This document shows, one piece after another, positions 12,212 to 22,440 of a stretch of 64,000 nt of DNA (its first letter is position 1; the number at the start of each line of letters is the position of its first letter). A program made the position numbers and the translations under genes. Source of the stretch: Micrasema longulum (lineage: Eukaryota; Arthropoda; Insecta; Trichoptera; Brachycentridae); contig JAGVSM010003565.1 of the NCBI GenBank assembly GCA_022494885.1, forward strand, positions 124,001 to 188,000, given 5' to 3'. Below the pieces are notes generated by a model. It was given only the letters and a program-made list of their open reading frames with translations. It was not told where the DNA came from and searched no databases.

Positions 12212-12762
12212 TTATGAAGATGCCATTAGTTTTGCTGCTTGAATAACATTATGCTGGTGATGATACCCGCTCATTTCACCGACTCCCGAGTTTATGGAAC
12301 TAATATTTGAACCGATGGCTCCAAATCCATGCTGAAGAGGAGGACTAAAGTGATATTGTGGATTTGCCACGCTGTTTCCTCCGTGGTAATGATGTAACGA
12401 GTTGCCTCCGTAGTTTTGATTTTCATAACCCGAAACTGAGTTTGGTTCACTTTTAATAGGGGGAGAATTAAACATCGATGGTGAATTTGCGAGATAATTT
12501 TGACTGTGGGCGGAGGAAGTGAGTGATGTGTGAGCCGATTGTAAGGAGTGGTGGTGGGATTGTGTATGGTGGGAGGGTTGGTTAGAGTGATTGGATTGTG
12601 AGGTGGATAGAAGCGGAGTTTGGCCGAGGTATGGACGCTGATTGGAAGAACTGGACATCTTGGCTTGAGATTCTGCTGAGGAGTGATGCGAGTGAGAGTG
12701 GTTGTTGCTTCCAGAATTTGACGTCAGTGGAACTGGCGTTTGACCAATTGGCTGCTTTGAAT
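12212..12762 (-). CDS. pnr: pannier coding exon 5 (C-terminal domain)
   Basis: The acceptor TTGTTTCAG ends at 12763; the exon starts ATTCAAAG, completes Asp241 and runs to TAA at 12212-12214. It encodes residues 242-423. The region is low in complexity: [16 protein letters not shown], many Ser/Asn/Gln, then a SPPIKSEP motif that looks like a possible SUMO site (IKSE). The last residues, [11 protein letters not shown], may form a short helix. In fly Pannier the C-terminal region carries helices that bind Chip; equivalence here is inference. Confidence 0.93.
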
Positions 12763-15700
12763 CTGAAACAACACAAAAAGCGTACATTATTAGAGCAGTG
12801 TTCTCTGGTTAGGTTAGTCCCCATGGACAGCGCCGTAGTTTGATAAGTTTTCCTCTGCCTGAATCAAATGCTGACCTAAGAGTAGATTTTCTTTCAAATG
12901 AATTTTCCCTAATCTCTCTTCAATCAGTGCCTCATGTCTGAAGATGATGATTACGCCTGACTCCAGATATGACTCATCTGTGGACAGTCTCCTTCTATCT
13001 GGAATGGTCTTGTTCTCAGAAGAGAAATAGGTATTCGTCAGTGATGATTCTGATAATTCAGTGACTAGGCCGCTCCATCTTGTCAGTGGACATCCACGCG
13101 ATCTTGTCCCTTCTCCACTTCCCAGGAGAATAGTTTTCTCTAAACTATCAGAGTTCCCCCTGGAAATATCTCCAAAGAACTGCAGGATTCTTTTCTCGTG
13201 CATGGATCTAAGTTTTTCTACTATTTCCAGTTCGTGGAGTATAGATGCATTCATACATCTGGTCGTCCACGGGATCCGCAGCATTCGCCGCCAACACCAC
13301 ATTTCGAAAGCTTTAATTTTTTTCTTTTCAGATTCTCCGTGTCCAACATCATCATCATCATTTCCTTTCTACACCTAAAGGTGCATAGGGCACTGCATGG
13401 GTACACCAATCGTAGTGTATCTTGGTTATTTTTGTTACATGAAGGTAAGATGATCAGTCTTACGCTTCAAATACAATTCCAGGGACTATGATACATTTTA
13501 GTGTGAAAAAACCCTTTTAAATAAATATTTCATGTCAGCCATGTCGGGAATCGAACCCGAGATTTGTTGCATGGCAGGCAGACGAGCTGACTATTACATT
13601 ACGAGGCTGATAAAACATTAAAACACTATCCATTAAAAGAAGAAAAGTATAATGTAAACAATGTTTTTAAAATATCTCATGGCAGTAATTGTGTAATATC
13701 TTCTGCGGTAAGGTAGGTGTGTTTTTTATTTTATATTTATATTCATAATTTTTCTTTTTTTAAAATTCACATTTTATGGTTAGTGAAAATATTTTTAACA
13801 TCTTTTGTAAAGATTGTCTGAGTCTTTTGTTTAGTTTGTCTGGTATTTAATTGTATAATTTATTTAATTATGAACCAAAAAATATGTTTAAGCTGTTACC
13901 TTCACCTCCTGGAGAAGAAGGTTCCTCTTTTTTAGCCCCATCTTCTGATCCATTTCCTCCTGAAGACTTTTTGGGTTTCCTTTTCCTCGTCTGTATTCCG
14001 TCTTTCCTCATCGCCAGCGGTCGGTTGACCCCGTGCAACTTGAAGTACAAGCCACAAGCATTGCACACTGGCTCTCCATCATTGTTGCGACGCCACAATG
14101 TGGTTGTGCGGGTGCCACAATTTGTACAGCATAAGCCGAGGCGGCGAGTTGCAGTCTAGAATTTATACACAAATGTTTTGTAAATTTGAATCTAAAATGA
14201 TTGACATTTCAACTAATTTATATTCATTTATGAAATCTGCAATAAAAACAGTGGAAACTATTTAAATCCTGCCACTCTGGAGTCTTCACAAATCAGGTCC
14301 AAGTCCCGTAGTTATTACATTAACTATCTCTAAACTGTTAGCAGTGGATGTGCAGAACTAAAAAAAATTCACAATTCATAAAGTAATAGACTGTGAGATT
14401 TAATTGCGATATTTTTTTATGCTTTGGCTTTATTATAATTTATTTTAAAATACACTTTCGAAAATAAATTGCAAAGTGATCGTGTTTTACGATTTTATTT
14501 TGCAAGAGGTGTCTGGTTCGATTTTCGACATTCCGACATGGATGACATGAAATATTTTTTTTTTTTTTAACATTAGAATATTTTTGATAGCTGGACTGGC
14601 ACAATCTGACCTTCATGTAACGAACATGAACAAGATACGATGCGATTTGTATACCAATACAATACCCTATGCACTATTAGTTGCGTAAAGGCAATGATGA
14701 TGATTTTATTGATAAATAATATTAATTTTGATATTTTCTTAATATCTTTCCAAACGGGATATGTGTAGGACATCTTTTATCAGGTAGAATAGTTTATGAT
14801 GCGCTATTGATTTATAGATGTCGTTATAATTTTCACATGGTGTGCGTCTTGGCTATTTGTCGATAGTTTATTTTTTTTAAATCAAAGTAGATAGCAAGAA
14901 ATAAATAAAAGGTCAGCGAGAGTTTATGATAACGAATAACGTATATTGATAATAATTTGTGTAATATTAAATATCTGAAAAAATATGCATTTATAATATC
15001 TATTATTGTCAAGTAAAGTAATTATATAAAAGTCACTAATGATTTTTGGAAGTCAGTAAAAAAAAGTGTGCGTTTTGGATGTCGGTGGAAAGGGATCATA
15101 TCACAGGTGGCTCTTTTTGTTCATCAATAGATGTCACTGACGTACATTTAATTTCAGAAATAATGCAATAAAGCATTTTATGTCATTTTTTTGGGCGCGT
15201 TTAATACTTACAAGTCTCTTGCTCGGCTTGATGAGCGGCCTGTTCATGCCGTTCATTTTGTGGTACAGTCCGCACGCATTACACAGGTAGTGGCCGGTGC
15301 CGTCCCTTCGCCACAGGGGGGTAGATATGGCCCCACAGTTGACACACTCTCGCCCCTCTCCAAAACTAAACTCCATTCCGCCATCTAAAGGATCAATAAA
15401 TCATTACGTTAATTAATTTAAAAATAATTATTTCTAGAGTGCGCGATTCGCTGGCCGAATATTTAAAGTTCTCCTAAAAAACAAATGGATATTAATTTAT
15501 TTTTTTTAAATGCATTATGTATATGTATACCAATTAAGGTGATTTTAAACGAAAATAAGAAAATAATTATTCACAGGTTTCATTGCTTTTATAATTTTTT
15601 ATTGAAAAATGCCATTTTCACGTTTATTTTCAATGGCAATTTTACTAAACTTGGTTTGCGAAAACTTTACACTACCTATATTGATTGTAACAAATACCAT

Positions 15701-18700
15701 AACCATATAATTTCGGTCCTTTTCACAAAATGGTGTACAAAACAAAAAATAGAGAAATTCTTTGGCACAAATTAAAGGGAAATATTTTTTTCTTAATTTT
15801 TTTAAAAAAGTAACTTTTTCCACTTAAAAAACTTGTATTATAGATACTTTTAATACTTTTTCTACTGTATTTACACAAAACTCTTTTGGTTAGTTTTTTC
15901 TGTTACTTCCTATTTCAATTACTTTATATTTGTTTTTTAGTATATATTATACTATATTATTTATTTTTAAGTAACATGTATTCTTGGCTGTTGGTATATA
16001 TACTTTATATTTGTATAATAACGATTTTCAATGTCTTACATTTGATTAGCTAGGCATTTATAATTAAGTAGTTTTAGTTTTTTTGTAATTGTTATATTAG
16101 TATAGAACTACTTAGGCTCTAAAAAATAAAAAATCTCCATCTTAGAACAGGCTGAGCCATGTTAGATGGAGACTATCCTAAACAGAGAACACACCGTTTT
16201 AATGTTATATTAATTAGTTTTATATAGATTCCCTGTTATAAAATATTTACAATAATTTTATGCAATAAATTTATAAAATAAATAAATTTATGTTGGAATT
16301 ATGATAGTTTAGCTGTATGTTCATTATTAAAATCATTATTTTATGTTACATATATTTTTGTAGTCTATCGTTTGTGTTTATATTGTTATTAACTTCTGTT
16401 TGTGTGGTAATTATGTTAATTATAATTTGTAAATACATTAACATATTACAACAGAGATGAAGAACATTTAAGAGAAGGTAATATAGAAGTCCAGGCATCT
16501 ACAGGGCTTATGACCTGTCAATAGCTGGTTTAAGTGGCCACTTTACACACTGTGTAACATTCACCATTCAGCCTTTATTTGAACATCTATATTCCTTCAA
16601 TTCTTTCATCTGTTGATGTTTGTGAAGTTAAAGAGCTTAAACCAGCCATTGACAGGTCATAAGCCCTGTAGACGCCTGGACTTCTATATTACCTTCTCTT
16701 AAATGTTCTTCATCTCTGTTGTAATATGTTAATATAAACAGCTCCCCAGGGAGTTGAATCCAGTCCTTGTCTACAAAAATTTGGACAAACTCAAAATATT
16801 GTTGTAAATGCATGTTACTTGTTTTTGGCCGATGTTATCTTGTTTTGGTAGAAAACCATATCAAAGGAAATATATATATACTTAATTAGATGGGCACATT
16901 CTTGGATTTTTATTTATAATTTTATTTATAATTTTATTAATGTTTTTTTTGTAAATTAACCAAAGACATACATTTGATTTATAACATCCCCCATCCGACG
17001 ATTTCATACTGTGAAATTGGTATTATGGCAAAGTACACATTTTTTATACTTTTTACAGATAAAGAACTTATTCTAATAAATATGTAGGCATGTAAGCTTC
17101 CTAATATTGTTTTCCATTGCATCAATTTGTGATTTACACGTTTTCGTATATTACAATACCAATATATTTTATTTTTAAATATTGTACATGCTTGGTTGCA
17201 AATGACAGCATGATTAGTTTTATTTTGAATACGGGTAAATTAAAATTTGAAGGGAGACAATAACTGTTTATGGGAATTGGCAAATACAATGTTTTATCGC
17301 TATAAACGGGTAACAATTTATTTATATTTAATATCATTATTGGCAATATGATAAAAAAATATAAGTATACTTTGTATTTAATACCTATAGGTAGTTACTT
17401 TAATAATATACTTAATACTTCGTATTTAAAATACTAAGATTATTAGATTTTATGTGCACATATTGATGGATTTAAAAAAAAAAGTTCATTTTTATAATTT
17501 AAATATAAACATGTTCTTTATTTGAAAATGCTGTGTAGTATTTACGTAACATTTTTTTAACAATATATTGACGTATTTGTTTTCTGAGGCACTGCGCACT
17601 GTGTGTATAAATAATTAAATAAATAAATATGGACAAAATCATCGATTCAGAACCAAGAAAGAGGAGGAAACAATTGGACTAGGTGAGATAGAAGATAAGA
17701 GAGTTGGTTACAGTTGAATTTGATATACGCACGAAGGAAGATAACTTGTTATCGAAGAAATTAAGACTGAGATATTTATTATGACTACAATGTTTATTAT
17801 TAACATAATAATGATTAAATATATAAAAAATACATACATGTTAATTGTTAAAATGTTGGTATGCTTACCATAGGGGCTGGTCCTCTGAAACCCATCATAA
17901 GCACTTCTCCATGAGCTCATCACCATGGCGTTCTGGGCCCCATAGAACTGTGGCGTCAATCCTGCTCCTGTTCAAATAAAGACATTACTCATTAGTGAAA
18001 AATATCTAAATGGAGATAAAAGATTTTTAAAATGGAATTTAGAAGTCAAGACACTTACATATACCACGATATTTTTTAAATTTTAATAGTTAAAATTTAT
18101 CGTTAATATAAGATTATGTTTGTTAATATTTTGATTATTTTGTTGTAATTTTTCTAGTTATTAAGTTCTTTTTTCCTTCTAATATTTTACTGTAAGTTTC
18201 TCTTTTATGTTAAATAGGCGCTGTTAGGTTTTGGTGGATTTTTTCTGTTAGTGCCTATTTCAATTTATGTTGAAATTTTGTTAGTTAAGTTATATGTTTA
18301 TTATTTTATGTTATGTGCATATATTTTTGTTGTCTATTGTTTGTATCTACTGTTATATTGTTATTCCTTTCTGTTTGTGTTGTTCTTATGTTTATTGTAA
18401 ATCCATGTTTTTTTTTGGCCGATGTTATCATATTTTGGTAGAAGGCCCTAATAAAGGAAAAAAACGGTGATTCCTAACGAAAATATGAAACTAATTATTA
18501 CTTTTTCATTAAAAACTGTCATTTTTAAGTTTATTTTTGATGGAAATTTTACAAAACTTTGTTTGCGAAAACTTTACACTATATTGATTGTAAAAAATAC
18601 CATAACAATAAAATTTTGGTCCTTTTCACAAAATCGTGTACAAAACAAAAAAATAAGATAAGTTATATAATAAGATACACGCGGGAGTAAGCTTCTAATA

Positions 18701-20838
18701 GCACGTGCCCTATAAGCACGTTTGTTCTATATTTTTGTGGAACTATTATGCCGAAGGTGTATAATGGGATTTGCGTGTGAGAGTAATTAAAGTCCTGATG
18801 AAGAGACAGATACGCCTCGAAACCGGTAGACATACAAATATTCACAAACATTTAATAAAATCGTTAATAAAATGTTTGACCGCAAAGCCAATGCTTAAAA
18901 CATTAATAAATAAATAGTTTACTCAAATTGTTATTTTTTAATGAGTTTTCACCTTCCTACTGTGATGTTTAGGCATTTACACTTGTGATTTAGTATTTAT
19001 AATAAATAATACCTTTACTTTTAATTCCTATTTAACTGTAGGTCATATTTTTTAACTGAGATTAAAAAGTTTTTTTTATTAACAAATAACATCAGAGATG
19101 TAGAACATTTAAGAGAAGAAATATGGAAGTCTAGGCATTTACAGGCCTTATAACCTATTATTGACAGGTTTAAGTGACCACTTTACACATTGTGTAACAT
19201 GCACCATTTTGCCTATGTTTGAACATCCACATTCCTTCAATTCTTCCACATAGATTTTTTGTTGTGAAGAGATTTATCTCATATAATTATTACACATGCT
19301 AGGCAACGCCAGGGCCCCGATTACAATCGGAAATACACAAAGTTATCTTCGACTGTCTATAAAGAAATACCGATATTTGTGTACGAAAATTAGTATATTT
19401 GCAAAACATTTAAAGTATCTTTGTCAGTAACCTATAATTGAACATGTTTAGAAGAAACAAATGTATGCATATTCTGCTTTTTATACAGAAAACTTAATTT
19501 TACTTTGTAGATAAAATTAAAGATAAATCATAACTTCTCATTGCAATCGGGGCCCTGAAAACAATTATTAAACTTTTATCCTTCTTTTTGGACCAGTTGG
19601 TTAACTTTTAATATTTCGAATATTAAAAAAAAATGTATGTATATTAATTTAATTATACATTTTTACAGTTTTAACATTAGATTTTTCGTATTATTACTAA
19701 AACTAAAATCTCGTTGGGGATTTATATTAAATTTAGACTAACTTATGTAATATTATCTAGATTTATAAAAACAATTAATTAACAGATATAATTAACAGTT
19801 AGAAAGATCAGAATATACATGTATATACAAATAATAATATTAATTGATTTTTTTTTTATTGAATACAAGAAAATATACGATAAATTAAAATATTTACACA
19901 TAAGCTATTATTCATAAATAAACTTTTGATCGAGAAGCCACTCTCTTATTTTGCTCTTGTTACATTGTGTGTTAAATTTAAGTTCTTTCGGCAATTAATT
20001 AAAAACGCTAGATACTAAATATTTAAGAGTTCTATTAATATTTATTACATAATTTTGGTGCTACCAAACCCTTATTATACGTGAAACGTGTATTATGGTT
20101 ATGTTTTAGAGGAATTTTGAAAGTATTCCTATTAAATTGTTCTAAAATTATGCAAAGCCACAGTAATCCAAGAACAGAGAGCAAAGTATTTTGTACAGGA
20201 GAACATTATCACTTTTTTTTTCGTAAATTTCTGCTGGTACCATGTTTTAAACCATAGAGTATTGTGTAGACCTTGGATCATTTTAATATTAGTTTAAGTC
20301 GAATGTCCCCACGAATTGATATCATATCTTATTATTGATTCTACTAAAGAAAAATAAATCGTTTTTACAGTGATTTTAGGCTAAATAAAAGATCACTTGT
20401 AAAAAGTATCCACAAGAGTCCGCAATCGATCACAAAGTTTAAATATTTGAGTTTGTCCAAATGTTTGTTGACAAAAGATAGGATTTCTCCATCCGTGTTG
20501 TAATTTACGTCTTTTCTTTACAAACATATGAACAAATTCAAATTATTGTTTTTCGTTTCGTTTACATCTTGCCTTCTGAAAAATGATTCTCTCTGTAGAA
20601 ATGAATTAAAATTTGTATTAATAGATTTAAAATTAAGCATCTTACCGTATCCCTCTGCCGTGTGATGCCACGGGTTTTGCACAGCGTTGGTTCCCACAAA
20701 GTGTCCATGTCCGTATTGCGAGGGGGCGATGGCTCTAGACGGGGGGACGTAAACCGGGGTCTGGCCAGCACCACCTCCTCCCATTTGGTAACCGACTCCA
20801 CTCATATCGCCGTAGCCAGCAGCGCCGTTGTGAAACAT
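12212..20838 (-). CDS. pnr: Pannier-class GATA transcription factor, whole gene (5 coding exons)
   Basis: CDS = 20838-20646, 17967-17869, 15384-15212, 14155-13900, 12762-12212 (1272 nt, 423 aa plus stop). Every junction has GT/AG borders and the phases match (1,1,0,1). The product has a Gly/Tyr/Pro-rich N terminus, an N finger (C111, C114, C132, C135), a C finger (C165, C168, C186, C189), a basic tail, and a Ser/His/Gln-rich C terminus. Two fingers with the linker [20 protein letters not shown] and the start [18 protein letters not shown] mark the Pannier/GATA-4-5-6 class, a nuclear regulator binding WGATAR sites. In flies it acts in dorsal patterning, heart and bristle development with U-shaped and Chip. 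Introns are 2678, 2484, 1056 and 1137 bp and carry many transposon remnants. The protein is shorter than fly Pannier. An upstream non-coding exon and the promoter were not located. Confidence 0.95.
12814..13335 (-). mobile_element. Non-LTR retrotransposon C-terminal fragment in pannier intron 4
   Basis: A 162-residue minus-strand frame (13302-12814) reads [13 protein letters not shown], then [22 protein letters not shown]. This matches the post-RT C-terminal block of RTE-like insect LINEs (W-x-R-R-M-L, FGH-like, G-R-x-x-x-R-W). The 5' part is absent. A related fragment lies at 58090-58622. Confidence 0.75.
13347..13611 (-). mobile_element. SINE1 copy in pannier intron 4
   Basis: A 265-bp tRNA-derived SINE. 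The head on the minus strand holds GGGTTCGATTCCCGACATGG (box B); the body holds GCGTAAGACTGATCATCTTA, TACGAT..TGGTGTACC and GCCCTATGCACC; the tail is (ATG)n. This is among the most complete copies of the commonest SINE in the window. Confidence 0.85.
13900..14155 (-). CDS. pnr: pannier coding exon 4 (C-terminal zinc finger)
   Basis: The acceptor is TTCTAG, with the exon starting ACTGCAACT at 14155. It encodes residues 156-240: [10 protein letters not shown], then the DNA-binding finger C165-T-N-C168 ... C186-N-A-C189, then the basic tail [11 protein letters not shown] that contacts the minor groove in GATA factors, then an acidic/Gly-Ser stretch. The donor GAAG|GTAACA is used in this model; a second GT lies 6 nt upstream (GGAG|GTGAAG) and would drop two residues in frame. 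Phase out is 1, joining Asp241. Confidence 0.95.
14156..15211 (-). other. pannier intron 3
   Basis: 1056 bp, donor GTAAGT at 15211. Apart from a SINE1 copy at 14500-14706 it holds no recognised repeat. Confidence 0.8.
14500..14706 (+). mobile_element. SINE1 copy in pannier intron 3
   Basis: Opposite orientation to the gene. Box B-like GGTTCGATTTTCGACATT is followed by a SINE1 body (CTTCATGTAAC, AAGATACGATGCG, ACCCTATGCACTATTAG) and ends in ATGATGATGATT. Its 5' part is incomplete. Confidence 0.7.
15212..15384 (-). CDS. pnr: pannier coding exon 3 (N-terminal zinc finger)
   Basis: The acceptor TCCTTTAG ends at 15385; the first two bases AT complete Asp98. It encodes residues 99-155, including [19 protein letters not shown] and [17 protein letters not shown]. 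The N finger (C111-C114-C132-C135) is complete; in this class it stabilises DNA binding and contacts Friend-of-GATA cofactors. The exon ends in KRL in phase 0 before GTAAGT. Confidence 0.96.
15538..15762. repeat. Repeat K, copy in pannier intron 2
   Basis: Shares with 18464-18657 the runs GGTTTGCGAAAACTTTACAC, ATTGATTGTAA, AATACCATAAC, TTCGGTCCTTTTCACAAAAT and GTGTACAAAACAAAAAAT, in the same orientation. The family is unknown. Confidence 0.65.
15845..16870 (+). repeat. Repeat H, copy in pannier intron 2, interrupted
   Basis: Matches 18165-18463 in the same orientation: TTTTTTCTGTTA..CCTATTTCAATT, TATATTTTTGTNGTCTAT, TTCTGTTTGTGT, then TTTTGGCCGATGTTATC and TTTTGGTAGAA. The copy is split at 16438/16814 by the foldback insertion. 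The AAAGGAAA end suggests a retroelement 3' UTR. Confidence 0.6.
16439..16802. mobile_element. Foldback arrangement of repeat E in pannier intron 2
   Basis: Two near-identical 100-bp arms (16439-16536 and 16634-16733) in opposite orientation surround a spacer with CTTTACACACTGTGTAACA. The whole unit is flanked by TGTAAATACAT (16428-16438) and TGTAAATGCAT (16803-16813). The related empty site in repeat H at about 18405 reads TGTAAATCCATG, which supports this as an 11-bp target duplication. The transcript could fold into a long duplex. Confidence 0.8.
17700..17775 (-). repeat. LINE-B-like 3' scrap beside pannier exon 2
   Basis: Holds GAAGATAACTTGTTATC and AAGACTGAGAT, resembling the coding end of LINE B at 34290-34325. 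It is very diverged. Confidence 0.35.
17869..17967 (-). CDS. pnr: pannier coding exon 2
   Basis: 99 nt, acceptor GAACAG and donor TATG|GTAAGC, phase 1 to phase 1. It completes Gly65, encodes residues 66-97 (starting [19 protein letters not shown]) and leaves one base for Asp98. The segment is Tyr/Gln/Ser-rich and lies between the N-terminal region and the zinc fingers; it is likely part of the activation region (inference). Being a symmetric exon, its skipping would keep the frame. Confidence 0.92.
18165..18463 (+). repeat. Repeat H, uninterrupted copy in pannier intron 1
   Basis: Same orientation as the copy in intron 2. It is uninterrupted at the site where the other copy carries the foldback element, and ends GAAGGCCCTAATAAAGGAAA, like a retroelement 3' end with a poly(A) signal. 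Confidence 0.6.
18464..18657. repeat. Repeat K, copy in pannier intron 1
   Basis: Direct repeat of 15538-15762, roughly 80 percent identical by eye. It follows repeat H here, whereas it precedes repeat H in intron 2. Confidence 0.65.
18790..18832 (+). ncRNA. Hammerhead-ribozyme-like motif
   Basis: Reads GTC-CTGATGA-A, stem GAGAC/GCCTC (one mismatch) with loop AGATAC, then GAAA, CCGG, T, A, GAC. CTGATGA and GAAA match the hammerhead core, ACCGGT is a self-complementary stem III, A fits the cleavage position, and GTC/GAC pair as stem I. One extra base between core and stem II departs from the canonical form. Confidence 0.45.
19087..19250 (+). repeat. Repeat E fragment
   Basis: Contains the family hallmarks in order: AGAACATTTAAGAGAAG, AAGTCTAGGCATTTACAGG, GGTTTAAGTGACCACTTTAC, ATTGTGTAACATGCACCAT, TTCCTTCAATTCTTCC. 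Confidence 0.65.
19311..19556. mobile_element. GGGCCCC MITE, complete copy in pannier intron 1
   Basis: 246 bp with terminal repeats AGGGCCCCGATTACAATCGG and AGGGCCCCGATTGCAATGAG (read inward from the right). Interior marks are GTTATCTTCGACTGTCT, ATTGAACATGTTTA and TACAGAAAACTTAATTTTAC. It is the uninterrupted reference for the nested copy at 43951-44712. Confidence 0.8.
20445..20530 (+). repeat. Repeat E 5' fragment
   Basis: TATTTGAGTTTGTCCAAATG, a degenerate CTGGATTTC block, and CCATCCGTGTTGTAATTTAC are the start of repeat E. It lies about 115 bp inside intron 1 from the first coding exon. Confidence 0.6.
20646..20838 (-). CDS. pnr: pannier coding exon 1 (start codon)
   Basis: ATG at 20836-20838 in the context ACGCAATGT. 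It encodes residues 1-64: [18 protein letters not shown], a Gly run, [17 protein letters not shown] and [10 protein letters not shown]. The MFH(N/T)G start and PVYVP(P/S)SR block are typical of insect Pannier-class GATA proteins and fix the start. The exon ends GATACG before GTAAGA (phase 1). Upstream (20839-20940) is probably 5' UTR; an acceptor there cannot be called with confidence. Confidence 0.93.
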
Positions 20839-21252
20839 TGCGTAAATCGAGAAATCGAAACTTGGGACTCAATAATTGACCCGAGAAAAAAGCACCACTC
20901 GTTTGTTTTTTAAAAATCACATTATTATGTTAACACTTTGTTCCACAATAAAACTTTAACGGCTGTGTGTTTAAACGCGTGAAATAATTTTTAATAATAT
21001 TTTTAATTACGTATTTATGTTCCGGAGTTATTATGTCGACTGTTTTATTCGGGTACTGTCGGAAATGTTCGTCACAGCTCGTTGGTTGGTTGATGTCTTG
21101 TCAATTTATCTGAAACATAACAGATTTGATTAGAATTGTGTGCATTATTAAGTACTGAGTGAACATTAAATAAAATAATATAATATGGCCATATATTTAT
21201 TAACTTTGTGTTAAATCGCTGAAATTAATTCATGTCGAACGATTTCAGAATA

Positions 21253-21345
21253 TTACTACTACTGCTACCATTGAGAATGGACCGCCACACACGTCTATCT
21301 ATATCTGTATCTGTATATTTCTAGCTTCTTCCACATTCATACATC
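21253..21345 (-). mobile_element. LINE-T 3' fragment
   Basis: CTACTACTGCTACCATT, then GAATGGACCGCCACACACG and TTCCACATTCATACATCTT match the 3' coding end of the LINE at 44227-44581. The middle is disrupted. Confidence 0.6.
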
Positions 21346-21351
21346 TTCGCT

Positions 21352-22190
21352 CTTAAACTAGACTAAAATCAACAGATGGAAGAATTGAAGAAATATGGTA
21401 GTTTAAACATAGGTAAAATGGTGAATGTTACACAGTGTGTAAAGTGGCCACTTAAACCAGCCAATGGCACGTCATATGACTGTAAATACCTAGACTTCCA
21501 TATTCCCTTCTTAAGAATTTTCTCCATCCCTGCTGTAATTTATTAATCTTAATGACTCCCGAGGGGGTGAAATCCAGTCTATTGCCTACAAACATTTGAA
21601 CAAACTCAAATATTGTAATCTTTTGTAAAGGTTGTCTGAGTCTTTTGTTTAGTTTTGTCTGGTAGTTCGTTGTATGATTTCAGTCCGTGATTGATTAGTC
21701 TCGACTTTCCTTTTCTTGGTTTAAAGTGATGTACGAGTATATGATATTTTCTGTTATTCTCGTATTGTGCCCACGTTTACTACAATTTTTGGCAAGTTTT
21801 AGTTCTTCGTCACAATTCCATAAGTGGCTAATTTATGTACAAATTTTATGGAATCTGGTTGAAAGAGTTCAGTTATATTTCTGCGTTGATAAGGTAAACG
21901 GAATTAAGTCAACGAATATATATAGTATATATATATTATCTCCCTTTACCTTATCATCACAGATTTGATTTTTAAGTTTGTTAAACGAGTTTTTAGTTGC
22001 TGTCAGATAAGGGAGGTCATATACTAACTTTAATATTTTATTTTGCTGTCTTTGTAGTTTGTTGATGTTGTTTTGATTTCCTGTTCCACATATTAATTGC
22101 AAACACACATATACTATTTTTTTGTTTTGTATCTTTTTCAACTTATTTTTAAATGTATCTAAACTTAAGATAATATTTAGTTTTATATAA
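21352..22190 (-). mobile_element. LINE-E: RT-proximal coding fragment plus repeat E 3' UTR
   Basis: On the minus strand, 22190-21615 holds LQRQQNKILKLVYDLPYL, and in another frame SRLINHGLKSYNELP, both typical of the C-terminal part of insect LINE polymerases. It then runs into repeat E (TTGAGTTTGTTCAAATG ... GGTTTAAGTGGCCACTTTAC). This is the copy that suggests repeat E is the 3' UTR of a LINE. The frame is broken. Confidence 0.6.
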
Positions 22191-22440
22191 ATTACCCTTA
22201 CACTGTATAATATTAAGATGAATCTCACCCGCATAAATAAAGGTTTTAGCTCTTTAACTTCACAAACATCAACAAATACAAGAATTGAAGGAATATAGCG
22301 GTTCAAATATGGGCAGAATGGTGAATGTTACACGGTGTATAAAGTGGCCACATGAACCAGCCAATGACAGGTCATAAGCCTTGTGGATGCCTAGACTTCT
22401 ATATTACCTTCTCTAAATTATTCTTCATCCTCTGTTATAC
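22191..22440 (-). repeat. Repeat E copy
   Basis: Minus orientation. It keeps the full 3' part, including TTTATTTATGCGGGTGAGAT, which also occurs at 30690-30726. Confidence 0.65.

Larger units (their letters stand above)
12763..13899 (-). other. pannier intron 4, transposon-filled
   Basis: The 1137-bp intron is mostly occupied by a LINE C-terminal fragment (12814-13335) and a SINE1 copy (13347-13611), both in the same orientation as the gene. Little sequence at either end is free of repeats. Confidence 0.8.
15385..17868 (-). other. pannier intron 2
   Basis: 2484 bp. From right to left it holds a LINE-B-like scrap (17700-17775), repeat H interrupted by a foldback element (16439-16802), and repeat K (15538-15762). 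No conserved non-repeat block was recognisable without comparison to other species. Confidence 0.8.
17968..20645 (-). other. pannier intron 1 (between coding exons)
   Basis: 2678 bp holding repeat H (18165-18463), repeat K (18464-18657), a hammerhead-like motif (18790-18832), two repeat E pieces (19087-19250, 20445-20530) and a GGGCCCC MITE (19311-19556). The rest, about 19560-20440, is AT-rich and unassigned. Confidence 0.8.

Noticed and set aside
12582..12824. Minus-strand frame overlapping pannier exon 5
   Set aside because: Out-of-frame shadow of the Ser/His-rich exon.
13061..13378. 105-codon plus-strand frame and neighbours in pannier intron 4
   Set aside because: They are shadows of the minus-strand LINE fragment and SINE1.
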